Shown here: positions 7,741 to 17,032 of the stretch, piece after piece
How the letters are laid out: every line of letters begins with the position of its first letter
How positions within the stretch are numbered: position 1 is the stretch's first letter
Program-made: the position numbers and the translations under genes
Notes under the pieces: generated by a model
The model's database searches: none
What the model was told of the DNA's origin: nothing
Seen by the model: the letters and a program-made list of their open reading frames with translations, nothing else
NCBI RefSeq assembly: GCF_036867415.1
Contig: NZ_JBAJHU010000002.1
Location: 372,001-436,000 of the forward strand
Direction of reading: 5' to 3'
DNA length: 64,000 nucleotides
Source: Rossellomorea sp036867415
GTDB lineage: Bacteria > Bacillota > Bacilli > Bacillales > Bacillaceae_B

Positions 7741-9677
7741 CAATTCCCTTGTAAAGAAGTTAAAAATTGCATACGTTCCGTTTCCCTTAGAAGAGATTGG
7801 ATCCGATCGGGGTCTTCACTTAACATGGAAATTTCCCTGAACAACTGTTTCACATTTTCTTGTTTATCATCTTTGACAGCCAGCATAAAGACGAGAGAAA
7901 CTTTCTCTTCACCCCATTCCACAGGCTCTTTTAGGGTCGCAGCAGCCATCACGGACTGCCTGATGAACCTTGGGTTTCCATGAGGTATCGCAATTCCCGC
8001 ACCGACCGTTGTCGCAGCCATCCGTTCGCGGATCATCGAGCTTTCCATGTACTCTTTTTCGACATAGCCTTTTTTGTGCAGCTCGACTGACAGCTTCTTG
8101 ATGATATCATATTTATTTGTTTCATCGAGATGAAGAAACACCAGAAAAGGATTCGTATACCTTAATAGAACCGATTTTCCGCTTCGCACTTCAGGGCTGT
8201 TAATCTGCTTGACCCATTGTTCAAGCCGATCTTCATCACCTTTTTCCAACAAGGGAGACACCACAATATGCGGTTTCTTCACACCTTCGAGAGGAACGGT
8301 GCTGATGATGAAGTCTATCTCATGCTCCCCGATAAATGCCGGTAATTCCGAATGGGCGATGCAGTCTATCACTTGCAGGGTGTGAAATTTACGTTCAATC
8401 TTTGTTCTCAGCAATTGAGACATCCCGATCCCCATGTGGCACACAACGACTGCCTTCTTCACCGCCCAATGCTGATTCTTGAGCCGCTCCAGGGATGCCT
8501 GGAAATGAAGCGTTAAATAGGCAGCCTCCTCTTCAGGAATCACGACTGGAGAAGTTTGATTGATTTCTTCCAATGCAAACAAGATCTGATCAAACATATA
8601 AGGATACATGTTCTTTATTTCCTGAAGCATTACGTTCGATACCGGGAGGCCGTGCTTCAAACGGTTGAGCGTCGAATACAGATGAACGCGCAGTCCGTTC
8701 AGTAATTCAGTATCTTCCTTAAACTTAACCCCGTTCGACTCGGAAAGATTTCTCACCAGTTCACTTGTCATCATCGACAGAAGTTCATCTGTACCTCCCA
8801 GATCATCACGATCCCTGTGCAAAAGTTTCCCTCCAATGACGTGCAGCGTCAAATACGCCCGTTCTTCATCGGGAAAACGAATCGAAAAGAACCGCTCCAG
8901 CTTATCAAGCAATTCCCCTGTCCAATTAAATTCTTTTTGCTTTTTCATAAATGAAATATCAGCGTCCGACAGCGAAATGAACTGGTGAAGCTTTGTTCTC
9001 TTCACCATCATGAGGGTGTGAATCACGATTCTGTCAAAGGAATCATCGGTAAAAGCCATGGTATGGTTCCTTTGCATTTCTCTCAGCTCAAATATGACCC
9101 TATTCACCTCATGAAAAGGAAATTGTTTCTTTAAAAACATACTGGTGTCTTCAGGTCTCCGGACCAGCTCAGATAAGCGTGACAGTGCCAGCCGCTTATT
9201 CTTTTCCGTTCCTTCTAAAATCAAACCGACTTTCTGTTTAGACTCCAATGTTAAATTGAAACGGCTTAACCATGTTTCAATTTGGTCTGTATCTTTTTTA
9301 ATAACAGATTTACTGGCATAATGACTGTCCATCAAATCCTGAACAGTAACAGACTTCGTACTCATCAGAAGATGATAAGCAATCCGAATCAGCCTCTCCT
9401 CATCTTCAAGCGTGCTTCCCTTTGAACCACTAATGGTTTGGAGTTCTTTATACATCGCCGCTTTATCATTTTCATCAATCTCAATACAAATACCCAGACC
9501 TGGTTTCCGTATCAAAACGGCTGATGGGTATCCCTCCAGATATGACTCTATCACCTTTAAATCATTTCGCACCGTTTTTTCAGAGCACTCCAATTTATCA
9601 GTCAAATCCATAACAAGCATGAACCGATTGGACTGACTTAACAGAATGCGAATAATTTCCTGTTGTCTCTCATTCAT
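7740..9677 (-). CDS. manR: PRD-containing transcriptional activator ManR
   Basis: This 645-residue regulator has an N-terminal helix-turn-helix (CSEKTVRNDL) and a second DNA-binding-like region. Two PTS regulation domains follow, with likely phosphohistidines His220 and His279 in PRD1 and His332 and His391 in PRD2. Next come an EIIB(Bgl)-like domain (Cys413 in VVCHMGIGMS) and an EIIA-like domain (His566 in IPHGN). This matches B. subtilis ManR (648 residues, Cys415, His570), a DNA-binding activator of the mannose operon switched by PTS phosphorylation. The gene lies just upstream of manP in the same direction but has its own terminator, so the two are probably separate units. ATG 9677 follows AGAAGG. 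Confidence 0.88.
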   Translation of the reverse strand: MNERQQEIIRILLSQSNRFMLVMDLTDKLECSEKTVRNDLKVIESYLEGYPSAVLIRKPGLGICIEIDENDKAAMYKELQTISGSKGSTLEDEERLIRIAYHLLMSTKSVTVQDLMDSHYASKSVIKKDTDQIETWLSRFNLTLESKQKVGLILEGTEKNKRLALSRLSELVRRPEDTSMFLKKQFPFHEVNRVIFELREMQRNHTMAFTDDSFDRIVIHTLMMVKRTKLHQFISLSDADISFMKKQKEFNWTGELLDKLERFFSIRFPDEERAYLTLHVIGGKLLHRDRDDLGGTDELLSMMTSELVRNLSESNGVKFKEDTELLNGLRVHLYSTLNRLKHGLPVSNVMLQEIKNMYPYMFDQILFALEEINQTSPVVIPEEEAAYLTLHFQASLERLKNQHWAVKKAVVVCHMGIGMSQLLRTKIERKFHTLQVIDCIAHSELPAFIGEHEIDFIISTVPLEGVKKPHIVVSPLLEKGDEDRLEQWVKQINSPEVRSGKSVLLRYTNPFLVFLHLDETNKYDIIKKLSVELHKKGYVEKEYMESSMIRERMAATTVGAGIAIPHGNPRFIRQSVMAAATLKEPVEWGEEKVSLVFMLAVKDDKQENVKQLFREISMLSEDPDRIQSLLRETERMQFLTSLQGN

Positions 9678-9792
9678 TGTTACACCTTCTTTATTATGAG
9701 GCAGGCATTAAGATTTCTACCTTATGATACTTTTCTCATATAGAAAAGTAAAATAGGTCGGTGAAAGTTCAATGGAGCAGAACATTTAAAAC

Positions 9793-9820
9793 GGGACAAC
9801 GGACCCGACCCCTTGTCCCC
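9793..9820. repeat. GGGACA-type dispersed repeat
   Basis: GGGACAACGGACC then CCTTGTCCCC, in the divergent gap between manR and the sucrose repressor gene. Confidence 0.5.
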
Positions 9821-9873
9821 GCCACACCCATTGGGTAAAATAAACACATCAGTAACAACAAGGAGGACATGGC

Positions 9874-10863
9874 TTGATTACAATCAAAGAAGTGGCCAAG
9901 AGGGCGAACGTTTCAAGCGCGACGGTTTCACGGATGCTGAATGATTCCGGGTATGTAAGTGAAGAAGCCAGGGACAGGATCCTTAAAGTAATAGAAGAAA
10001 CAGGGTATGTTCCGAGTGAGAATGCGAAATCGCTGCGGACGAAGAAGACGAAGGTGATCGGCGTCATCCTTCCGAAGCTCGGGTCCGAGACGACGAGCCG
10101 GATGGTGAATGGGCTGGACCGGGTGCTTGCTGCGGAGGGTTATCAGCTTTTGCTGGCGAATACGAATTTAAATGCCGGCAAGGAAATCGAGTTCCTTAAG
10201 CTCCTGAAAAGCAGGGATGTGGAAGGGATCGTCCTTTCGGCGACGAATACGAATGACCTTTTACTAGCGGAAATCCAGAAACTGAATATCCCGTTCGTGG
10301 TCGTTGGCCAGGATATGCCGGATACACCATCCGTTGTCTTCAAGGAAACGAGCGCAGCCCAGGAGATGATAGATTATTTGATTGAAAAAGGACATGTGAA
10401 GGTAGCTTTCATCGGGGTCAGTGAATCGGACCGGGCCGTTGGGATGCTTCGGAAAAAAGGGTATCTTGCTGCAATGAAGGAACATGACCTGCCAATAGAG
10501 GATCACTGGATTCAAACCGCCGTTTTCGATGTGGAATCAGGCTATCACGCCATGAAGAATATCATGGAAAAATCAGATCAGCGACCCACTGCGGTGTTTG
10601 CCGTTACAGACCGCCTGGCCATCGGGGCCATGAACTACATCAAGGAAGCAGGATTACGGATCCCCGAAGACATGGCATTGGCAGGAGTCGGTGCGTCCGA
10701 ACTTTCCCAATATGTAACACCATCCCTGACCACCATCGACTTTCAATACAACAACGCCGGACAGGAAGCGGCAAACCTGATCCTATCCCTGATCAATCAG
10801 AAAAACATACCAAAAGGCAAAATCGTTTTAGACTATGGACTAGTGAAAAAAGATAGTGTATAA
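9874..10863 (+). CDS. scrR: LacI-family repressor of the sucrose genes
   Basis: The start is TTG 9874, seven bases after AGGAGG. The overlapping ATG at 9869 would give only ATG-GCT-TGA. The translation MITIKEVAKRANVSSATVSR is the canonical LacI helix-turn-helix start, followed by a hinge and a periplasmic-binding-protein-like sensor domain (about 60-329). The gene directly precedes the sucrose PTS and hydrolase genes and is followed by three ATCGAT-centred dyads of LacI-operator type. It most likely represses scrAB, with sucrose-6-phosphate or fructose as effector. Length 329 is normal. B. subtilis controls sacPA by antitermination instead, so this is the ScrR-type arrangement. Confidence 0.87.
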   Translation: MITIKEVAKRANVSSATVSRMLNDSGYVSEEARDRILKVIEETGYVPSENAKSLRTKKTKVIGVILPKLGSETTSRMVNGLDRVLAAEGYQLLLANTNLNAGKEIEFLKLLKSRDVEGIVLSATNTNDLLLAEIQKLNIPFVVVGQDMPDTPSVVFKETSAAQEMIDYLIEKGHVKVAFIGVSESDRAVGMLRKKGYLAAMKEHDLPIEDHWIQTAVFDVESGYHAMKNIMEKSDQRPTAVFAVTDRLAIGAMNYIKEAGLRIPEDMALAGVGASELSQYVTPSLTTIDFQYNNAGQEAANLILSLINQKNIPKGKIVLDYGLVKKDSV

Positions 10864-10866
10864 TTT

Positions 10867-11009
10867 TGTGTAATCGATTTCATAACAGTATGACGCATGT
10901 GTTATCGATTACACAGCAACAAGGAATGTTCTAGTAAAATCTTAAATTAGTATAGGCATCTACCTGCTTATACTTTTATTTTCAATCGGTATGTAATCGA
11001 TTACACATA
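10867..11009 (+). promoter_or_regulatory. Three ScrR operators before scrA
   Basis: Three related dyads centred on ATCGAT lie in the gap: TGTGTAATCGATTTCATA (10867-10884, weakest), TGTGTTATCGATTACACA (10898-10915) and a perfect dyad TGTAATCGATTACA within 10990-11009. Centres are 31 and 92 bp apart, which would permit looping. The first follows the scrR stop codon at once; the third is next to the scrA ribosome binding site. A TATACT at 10969-10974 may be the -10. Confidence 0.75.
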
Positions 11010-11030
11010 TATGCAAAAGGAGGAGAAACA

Positions 11031-12422
11031 ATGTCAGAGAACAGAAAAATCGCAGAAGATATCCTGGCCGGTGTCGGCGGTGAAGAAAACATCCTTTCAG
11101 TCGCTCATTGCGCCACCCGCTTACGAATCATGGTGAAAGACAAAGAAAAAATAGATCAGGAAGAAGTAGAAAATACGGATAAAGTAAAAGGCGCATTTTT
11201 CAACTCCGGCCAATATCAAATCATACTCGGAACCGGTACCGTCAACCGCATCTACGAAGAAGTGAGGAATCTGGGGATTTCTGGATCGACGAAAGCCGAA
11301 CAGTCAAAGGAAGCTGTGAAAAGCGGAAACGCATTTCAACGGGCAATCCGTACATTCGGAGATGTCTTCGTGCCGATCATTCCAGTGCTCGTGGCAACCG
11401 GACTTTTCATGGGATTGCGCGGACTTGTCATGCAGGAGCAAATACTCGCATTCTTTGGGATGACACCGGACGATGTGTCACAGAACTTCATTTTATTCAC
11501 GCAAATCTTGACTGATACAGCCTTCATCTTCTTGCCTGCCCTTGTCGCCTGGTCGACCTTCAGGGTATTCGGCGGAACACCGATCGTCGGGATGGTCCTC
11601 GGGTTGATGCTTGTCAGCCCCTCCCTGCCGAACGCATGGGGAGTCGCAGGCGGGGATGTTCAGCCGCTTGAGTTCTTCGGGTTCATCCCTGTTGTAGGCT
11701 ACCAAGGATCCGTTCTCCCTGCCTTTATCGCAGGTATCCTCGGGGCAAAATTGGAAAAACAAATCCGAAAACGGACACCGGAAGCACTGGATTTAATTGT
11801 GACGCCGTTCCTGACATTGCTGATCATGATCACGCTGGCATTATTCGTGATCGGACCAATCTTCCACAGCCTTGAAAACGTGATTTTGGACGGCACGATC
11901 GCAGTCCTTGAATGGCCGTTCGGCATCAGCGGACTCCTGATTGGGGGACTCAACCAGATCATCGTCGTCACCGGGATCCATCACATCTTTAACATGCTCG
12001 AGATTCAACTTCTGGCGAAATACGGAAATAACCCGTACAACGCCATCATCACCTGCTCGATTGCAGCACAGGGCGGCGCCGCACTGGCAGTTGGACTAAA
12101 AACAAAATCAAAGAAACTGAAAGCATTGGCACTTCCTTCTTCCCTGTCAGCGTTCCTCGGCATCACTGAACCAGCCATTTTCGGGGTGAACCTGCGCTAC
12201 GGAAAGCCATTCATCATGGCCCTAATCGGCGGAGCTGCCGGAGGATTTCTTGCTTCCATCATGGGATTGAAAGCGACGGGAATGGCCATCACCGTCATAC
12301 CGGGTACGCTTCTCTACCTGAACGGGCAGATCCTTCAATATATCCTGATCAACATCGTCGCAATTGTAGTCGCATTTATTTTGACATGGATGTTCGGATA
12401 CTCGGATAAGAAAGAAGCATGA
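11031..12422 (+). CDS. scrA: Sucrose-specific PTS enzyme IIBC
   Basis: This 463-residue glucose-superfamily PTS permease has an N-terminal IIB domain with the phosphocysteine in AHCATRLR (Cys27). A IIC membrane domain of about 10 helices spans roughly 105-455 (GITEPAIFGVNLRY is the conserved substrate-site loop). There is no IIA domain, so phosphate must come from a glucose-type EIIA encoded elsewhere, as for B. subtilis SacP. It imports sucrose as sucrose-6-phosphate for the hydrolase encoded next. ATG 11031 follows AAAGGAGG. It is controlled by the three upstream operators. Also known as sacP. Confidence 0.9.
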   Translation: MSENRKIAEDILAGVGGEENILSVAHCATRLRIMVKDKEKIDQEEVENTDKVKGAFFNSGQYQIILGTGTVNRIYEEVRNLGISGSTKAEQSKEAVKSGNAFQRAIRTFGDVFVPIIPVLVATGLFMGLRGLVMQEQILAFFGMTPDDVSQNFILFTQILTDTAFIFLPALVAWSTFRVFGGTPIVGMVLGLMLVSPSLPNAWGVAGGDVQPLEFFGFIPVVGYQGSVLPAFIAGILGAKLEKQIRKRTPEALDLIVTPFLTLLIMITLALFVIGPIFHSLENVILDGTIAVLEWPFGISGLLIGGLNQIIVVTGIHHIFNMLEIQLLAKYGNNPYNAIITCSIAAQGGAALAVGLKTKSKKLKALALPSSLSAFLGITEPAIFGVNLRYGKPFIMALIGGAAGGFLASIMGLKATGMAITVIPGTLLYLNGQILQYILINIVAIVVAFILTWMFGYSDKKEA

Positions 12423-12440
12423 TTTAATAAAAGTCGATAG

Positions 12441-12479
12441 AAGCAGGAAAGTGGGGGCACTTGCCTGCTTTTATTTTTT
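12441..12479 (+). terminator. Intercistronic terminator between scrA and scrB
   Basis: AAGCAGG-A-AAGTG (12441-12453) pairs with CACTT-G-CCTGCTT (12458-12470) around a four-base loop of G and is followed by TTATTTTTT. This is a good intrinsic terminator inside the scrAB unit, so scrB is probably reached only by read-through. Confidence 0.8.
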
Positions 12480-12492
12480 CAGAAAGAAAGGA

Positions 12493-13992
12493 ATGATGAT
12501 TTTGACAAGATACACCGAACCGAAATACCGTACCATCCACGACGCAAAGGAAAATGAACTCGAGCTGCTGAAGGAAAAATCGGCCAATTCCGCATGGAAG
12601 CCCGGTTATCATATCCATCCCGGCTACGGACTGATGAACGACCCGAACGGCCTGGCGTACTTCAACGGGGAGTTTCACGTGTTTTATCAGTGGTATCCGT
12701 TCGGTGCCATTCACGGGATGAAGCACTGGGCGCACGTGAAATCTGCTGACCTGGTTAATTGGGAGAGACTTCCCACAGCGATCGTCCCTGTTGAAGAGTA
12801 TGACTCACACGGTGCCTACTCCGGTGCCTCCCTGGAAATCGAAGGGGAACTCTACCTGTATTACACCGGAAATATTAAATACAATGCGGAAGAACGATCT
12901 GCGAATCAATGCCTGGCCATCATGGACAAGAATGGGGATATTCGCAAACATGAGACGAATCCGATTATCAAGGGAGTTCCCGTAGGCTATACAGGGCATG
13001 TCCGTGATCCGAAAGTGTTTAAAAAGGATGACCGCTATTATATGCTACTCGGTGCCCAGCGTTCCAATCTGACCGGTGCGATCATTGTTTACGAATCAAA
13101 CGATGCGCGGAACTGGACGTTCAAAGGGGAACTGGATTTGGAGCTGGATTTACCGGATTCCTGTTACATGCTCGAATGCCCGGACTACTTTGAACTGAAC
13201 GGCCAGGATGTGCTCGTTGTCTCCCCTCAGGGTTTAGAAGCGGAAGAACACGCATACCAAAACCTGTATAACGTCATGTATGTCCTTGGGGAACTCGATA
13301 TTGAGCATCTCACGTTCAAAGTCAGCAGTCATCATGAACTGGATAAAGGCTTCGATTTCTATGCCCCTCAAACCTTTGAAGGAAAAAACGGTGAGCGCCT
13401 CCTGTTTGGCTGGGCCGGCATGGGTGAGATCGACTACCCTTCCGACAAAGAAGATTGGGCGCACTGCCTGACCACCCCGCGTGAGCTTGACATCGTAAAC
13501 GGCAGGATAATTCAAAAGCCTGCGCGGGAGTTGAAAAAGCTCAGGAAGCATTCGGAATCAGCGGAACTGAGACTGGAGGATGGAAGCAAAGAATGGAGTC
13601 CGGGTTCCGTACAATATGAACTGGAAATCTCCTTACAATCAATAGAAGCCGGGACATTCGGCATTGAACTCTTCGCTTCCGAAACAGAAAGCCTGGTGCT
13701 TGAGTTCAACCGTTCTGCGCAAGCCGTCACCTTGAACCGAGAAAACTTCAAAGAGAAGTTTGGGGGAGAACATGGATTTGAGAGAAGTTCAAAACTTACA
13801 ATCGGCGAGACCGTCAATATACAAATCTTTGTTGACCGAAGCATTGCCGAAATCTTCATCAATGATGGGGCAGTTGTTTTTACATCCAGAGTGTTTCCTG
13901 ATGTAGAGTCGACAGGCATTAACGTATTTAGTGACGGGAAGCTGAATGGCAGTTATCATAGACACGAATTGAGTTGCAGGAGTTTGCTTTAA
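12493..13992 (+). CDS. scrB: Sucrose-6-phosphate hydrolase (GH32)
   Basis: The GH32 features are MNDPNG with the nucleophile Asp, GHVRDPKVF (transition-state Asp) and MLECPD (acid/base Glu), plus a C-terminal beta-sandwich (about 370-495). It splits sucrose-6-phosphate into glucose-6-phosphate and fructose; fructose then needs the fructokinase encoded at 17033. Start choice: an upstream in-frame GTG at 12451 lies inside the terminator stem, so ATG 12493, ATG 12496 or TTG 12502 after AAAGGA is the real start. I give 12493; the N-terminus may be one to three residues shorter. Length is about 499 residues, normal for the family. Also known as sacA. Confidence 0.9.
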   Translation: MMILTRYTEPKYRTIHDAKENELELLKEKSANSAWKPGYHIHPGYGLMNDPNGLAYFNGEFHVFYQWYPFGAIHGMKHWAHVKSADLVNWERLPTAIVPVEEYDSHGAYSGASLEIEGELYLYYTGNIKYNAEERSANQCLAIMDKNGDIRKHETNPIIKGVPVGYTGHVRDPKVFKKDDRYYMLLGAQRSNLTGAIIVYESNDARNWTFKGELDLELDLPDSCYMLECPDYFELNGQDVLVVSPQGLEAEEHAYQNLYNVMYVLGELDIEHLTFKVSSHHELDKGFDFYAPQTFEGKNGERLLFGWAGMGEIDYPSDKEDWAHCLTTPRELDIVNGRIIQKPARELKKLRKHSESAELRLEDGSKEWSPGSVQYELEISLQSIEAGTFGIELFASETESLVLEFNRSAQAVTLNRENFKEKFGGEHGFERSSKLTIGETVNIQIFVDRSIAEIFINDGAVVFTSRVFPDVESTGINVFSDGKLNGSYHRHELSCRSLL

Positions 13993-13998
13993 AAAAAC

Positions 13999-14045
13999 AA
14001 GGGGACAGGTACAGTGGGTGAAAAAGCCGCTGTACCTGTCCCCTT
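13999..14045. repeat. GGGACA-type repeat acting as shared terminator of scrB and glxK
   Basis: AAGGGGACAGGTACAG (13999-14014) and CTGTACCTGTCCCCTT (14030-14045) form a 16-bp perfect stem between two converging genes. Runs of A and T flank it on both sides, so this copy probably serves as a bidirectional terminator. Confidence 0.7.
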
Positions 14046-14047
14046 AT

Positions 14048-15172
14048 TTATTTTATCAACCTCACAACCTGCTCCACTGTCACCCGGACCTGTTCACTCG
14101 AAACCTCTTTCGAAAGAGCCTCCTCAAGCGACCGGCACTCGGTCTGGATGGAGAATACCGCATCCAGATATTGATTCACTTCTCTCAGATCCGTATCAAC
14201 ACGGCCGGCAATCCCGATCACTTTCTTGCCGTGCTTTTTTGCAAGCTTGGCCACCCCGACCGGGACCTTTCCCATAAGAGATTGCTTATCCAGACTGCCT
14301 TCTCCGGTAAAAATAACATCTGCTTCCGCAACTTTTTCTTCTAAGTTTGTGAGCTTCGCGATAGTTTCTACCCCGGATTGTATAACACCCTTCAGTCCGG
14401 CGGCAATTCCTCCGCCAAGTCCCCCGGCAGCTCCGGCCCCTGCAACCTGCTGCAGATTGATTCCATAGGCTTTTTCAAATAATTCAGCGAGGTCTGCAAG
14501 ACTCTTGTCCAGTTGAATAATATCTCGATCTGTTGCACCTTTTTGCTTTCCGAAAATATGTGCGGCCCCCTGCAATCCATAGAACGGATTCGTGACATCA
14601 CTGGCTATAGTAAACGTGCATTGCCCGAGTCCGGGAAGCCGGTCATCATCTGAAAAAGAAGCCACCTTCAGCATTGGATTCTCTTCGTTTCCAACCAGAT
14701 CTCCATCCCGGTCATGAAACTTCCACCCAAGCGCCTGCAGCATCCCGACGCCGCCGTCATTCGTCGCACTTCCCCCAAGAGAAATGACGATATTGCGGTA
14801 ACCGCTCTGAACGGCATCCCGAATCTGTTCCCCGAGCCCATAGGTATTGGTTTTCATCGGATCGCGGTATTCAAAAGGAACGAGCGGAAGTCCGCTGCTG
14901 CGGGCACTTTCGATAAATACCGAATCCTCTTCAAGCACCACATAGCTGGCTGTTATCCGGTTCATTAGCGGATCGTGTACGACAACCTCTTTTTCCTTCC
15001 CTTCCATGCATGCCAGCAGCGCATCGATCGTCCCTTCCCCGCCGTCTGCCATCGGAGAATTCTCGACCCCGGCATCCGGTACCGCCGAAAGAATCCCCTG
15101 CCTCGCCGCTTCCCCCACTTCATAAGCAGAAAGCGAATCCTTAAAGGAATCTGAAGCAACCAAAAATTTCAT
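14048..15172 (-). CDS. glxK: Glycerate kinase (GlxK/GarK family)
   Basis: The protein starts MKFLVASDSFKDSLSAYEV at ATG 15172, the canonical glycerate kinase start. A longer in-frame start at 15307 would translate GGGACA repeat DNA and is rejected. The 374 residues show ADGGEGT (about 44-50), SLGGSATNDGGVG and TGEGSLDKQS, all signatures of the family. It phosphorylates D-glycerate to 2-phosphoglycerate or 3-phosphoglycerate, feeding glycolysis. No glyoxylate or hydroxypyruvate gene lies beside it, and it seems to be a single-gene unit converging on scrB. Confidence 0.9.
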   Translation of the reverse strand: MKFLVASDSFKDSLSAYEVGEAARQGILSAVPDAGVENSPMADGGEGTIDALLACMEGKEKEVVVHDPLMNRITASYVVLEEDSVFIESARSSGLPLVPFEYRDPMKTNTYGLGEQIRDAVQSGYRNIVISLGGSATNDGGVGMLQALGWKFHDRDGDLVGNEENPMLKVASFSDDDRLPGLGQCTFTIASDVTNPFYGLQGAAHIFGKQKGATDRDIIQLDKSLADLAELFEKAYGINLQQVAGAGAAGGLGGGIAAGLKGVIQSGVETIAKLTNLEEKVAEADVIFTGEGSLDKQSLMGKVPVGVAKLAKKHGKKVIGIAGRVDTDLREVNQYLDAVFSIQTECRSLEEALSKEVSSEQVRVTVEQVVRLIK

Positions 15173-15192
15173 CCTCTCCACACTCCTAAATC

Positions 15193-15270
15193 GGGACAGG
15201 GGGACAGGTACACTGTCCCCCTCCCTCCATGTGATTGGGGCGGGACACTGAACCTGTCCCCTCGTCCCGC
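15193..15270. repeat. GGGACA-type dispersed repeat, two units
   Basis: GGGACAGGGGGACAGGTACACTGTCCCC-type sequence (15193-15220), then a second unit GGGACACTGAACCTGTCCCC with CGTCCCG (15242-15269). A partial copy (GGGACACTGATACAGGTACACC) lies at 15693-15714. The stretch 15270-15740 holds no gene I can support. Confidence 0.6.
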
Positions 15271-15744
15271 TATTTAACCCACATAAACTGATAGGGCTCC
15301 AACTCAATAAACAGTTCTCTTTGTCGGGCGCATGTCATTGACCCTTTTACCTAGCCAGGAATTTTCCACTTTCATTACTAATTCGTTTTTTGTCATGTCT
15401 TTACCTTCTTGCAATCATTTGTGTTGTAAAGTGGTGGTTCTTGACTGATACTGTCCCTACCCACAGGTATATGACCTATTTACTTGAAAAGAGCCTCTTT
15501 TTAAAACCCTTCCGTTGGGTGGATTAAATAATCTAATGTGTAAATCCGTCTGAAGAGAGGAATATATATTCGTGATTGAGCCGGTTTCTCAATAATTGTG
15601 CTTTTTCAGAATAATTACTCCACTTCTGAAGTAATTGAGCAGGTCTCACCAAAATTGCGCAACTTGTCGAATTTTCTCTATAACCTCTAAGCGGGACACT
15701 GATACAGGTACACCGCCCACTCTAGCCCCGAACGCGCCATTTCC

Positions 15745-15848
15745 TTAAACGATCTTTTCCGCCCCACTAAACTTAATCAAACGTTTGTTTAACCCCACAA
15801 AATCCTTTCCCATCAATGCTCCAGCCATCTAATCAAACGTTTGTTTAA
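15745..15848. repeat. Paired-palindrome element, copy A
   Basis: TAATCAAACGTTTGTTTAA occurs twice (15774-15792 and 15830-15848), each centred on CAAACGTTTG, with centres 56 bp apart. A half site TTAAACGATC lies at 15745-15754. The same two-palindrome arrangement recurs near 32.3, 42.7 and 45.1 kb. Confidence 0.75.
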
Positions 15849-15863
15849 ATTTCACAAAACGCA

Positions 15864-15903
15864 AAAAGAGCAAAGTTCCCAATTCAGGATGCTTTGCTCT
15901 TTT
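15864..15903 (-). terminator. Terminator of manA
   Basis: AAAAGAGCAAAG (15864-15875) pairs with CTTTGCTCTTTT (15892-15903). On the minus strand the stem ends in a T-rich tail, 26 bases after the manA stop. Confidence 0.8.
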
Positions 15904-15928
15904 AATCCTATTTTCTCAACAACAAATC

Positions 15929-16876
15929 TCAAACATGAGAAACAATCAGTTCGACTTGCCCCTCCAACTCAAAAGTCTCGATATCAGCAGGCAAAATAAA
16001 ATGATCACCCTTCTTCAAAGCATACTCTTCCCCATGAACCTTCAGCGTCCCAGCTCCATCCAGAACACTCGCCAACTGGAAAAGCTGATCCTGAACGAAT
16101 GAAGCGTGTCCATCAACCTGCCATTTATAAACGGTGAAGTACTCAGCCTCCACAAACTTTGTCACTCCAACCCCGTCACGCTTTTCCACTACAGGCTGCA
16201 CATCCGCATTACGATGCGGAATCGTCGTCACTTCAATCGACTTCCCGATATGAAGCTCACGCGTATTTCCTTCCGCATCCCGGCGGTCATAATCATACAC
16301 GCGGTATGTCGTATCCGAGCTCTGCTGCGTCTCCAGCACGAGGGTACCTTTGCACAAAGCGTGAATTGTCCCGCTCGGCACGTAGAAGAAATCTCCAGGC
16401 TTCACCGGAATCCGGCGGAGCAGATCATTCCACTCGCCCTTCTCAATCATCGAGACAAACTCTTCCTTCGTCCCGGCTGTATGACCGAAAATCATTTCCG
16501 CATCGTCATTACAATCAATGATGTACCAGCATTCGGTCTTTCCAAGCTCGCCTTTTTCATGCTCATTTGCATATGTATCATCGGGATGCACCTGCACAGA
16601 CAAATCTGCGTTCGCGTCCAGAATTTTCGTCAGTAAAGGAAATACCGGTGACGTGTGCCCTCCGAATAATTCACGGTGCTCATTCCAGAGTTCACCGATC
16701 GTCTTCCCGGCAAACTCTCCGTTCACAACGGTGCTCTGTCCGTTCGGATGACCCGAAATCGCCCAGCATTCCCCTGTTTGATCTGATGGAATTTCATAAT
16801 TGAATTGATCCTTTAACGCCGTACCTCCCCAGATTCGTTCCTGGAATACGGGTTGTAGAAATAGTGGTTGGTTCAT
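15929..16876 (-). CDS. manA: Mannose-6-phosphate isomerase, class I
   Basis: I start at ATG 16876, which follows AGGAGG, giving 315 residues, the length of B. subtilis ManA; the longer frame from 16912 includes the ribosome site. The N-terminal QPVFQERIWGGTALKD, the zinc-site motifs VQVHPDD and KTECWYI, and VPSGTIHAL in the cupin core are typical. It converts mannose-6-phosphate from ManP into fructose-6-phosphate. It lies 156 bp downstream of the fructokinase gene on the same strand, so the two probably share a transcript. It is separated from manPR by the sucrose genes. Confidence 0.92.
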   Translation of the reverse strand: MNQPLFLQPVFQERIWGGTALKDQFNYEIPSDQTGECWAISGHPNGQSTVVNGEFAGKTIGELWNEHRELFGGHTSPVFPLLTKILDANADLSVQVHPDDTYANEHEKGELGKTECWYIIDCNDDAEMIFGHTAGTKEEFVSMIEKGEWNDLLRRIPVKPGDFFYVPSGTIHALCKGTLVLETQQSSDTTYRVYDYDRRDAEGNTRELHIGKSIEVTTIPHRNADVQPVVEKRDGVGVTKFVEAEYFTVYKWQVDGHASFVQDQLFQLASVLDGAGTLKVHGEEYALKKGDHFILPADIETFELEGQVELIVSHV

Positions 16877-17032
16877 ATGTGCCTCCTGAATCTTCCCAGT
16901 AAAATGGGACATAAAAATAGATTACTGATGATTTTACTATTTTGATACCTTTTTTAAAAGAGGGGGTGAGAACTTGCTGTTAAAACTTGCTTCTACATAA
17001 ATGGGTCAAGGGACCTGTTCTCATGTCCAGCT

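Noticed and set aside
15173..15307. Longer N-terminus for glycerate kinase
   Set aside because: The added residues translate GGGACA repeat DNA, and the canonical start MKFLVASDSFKDS is preserved at 15172.
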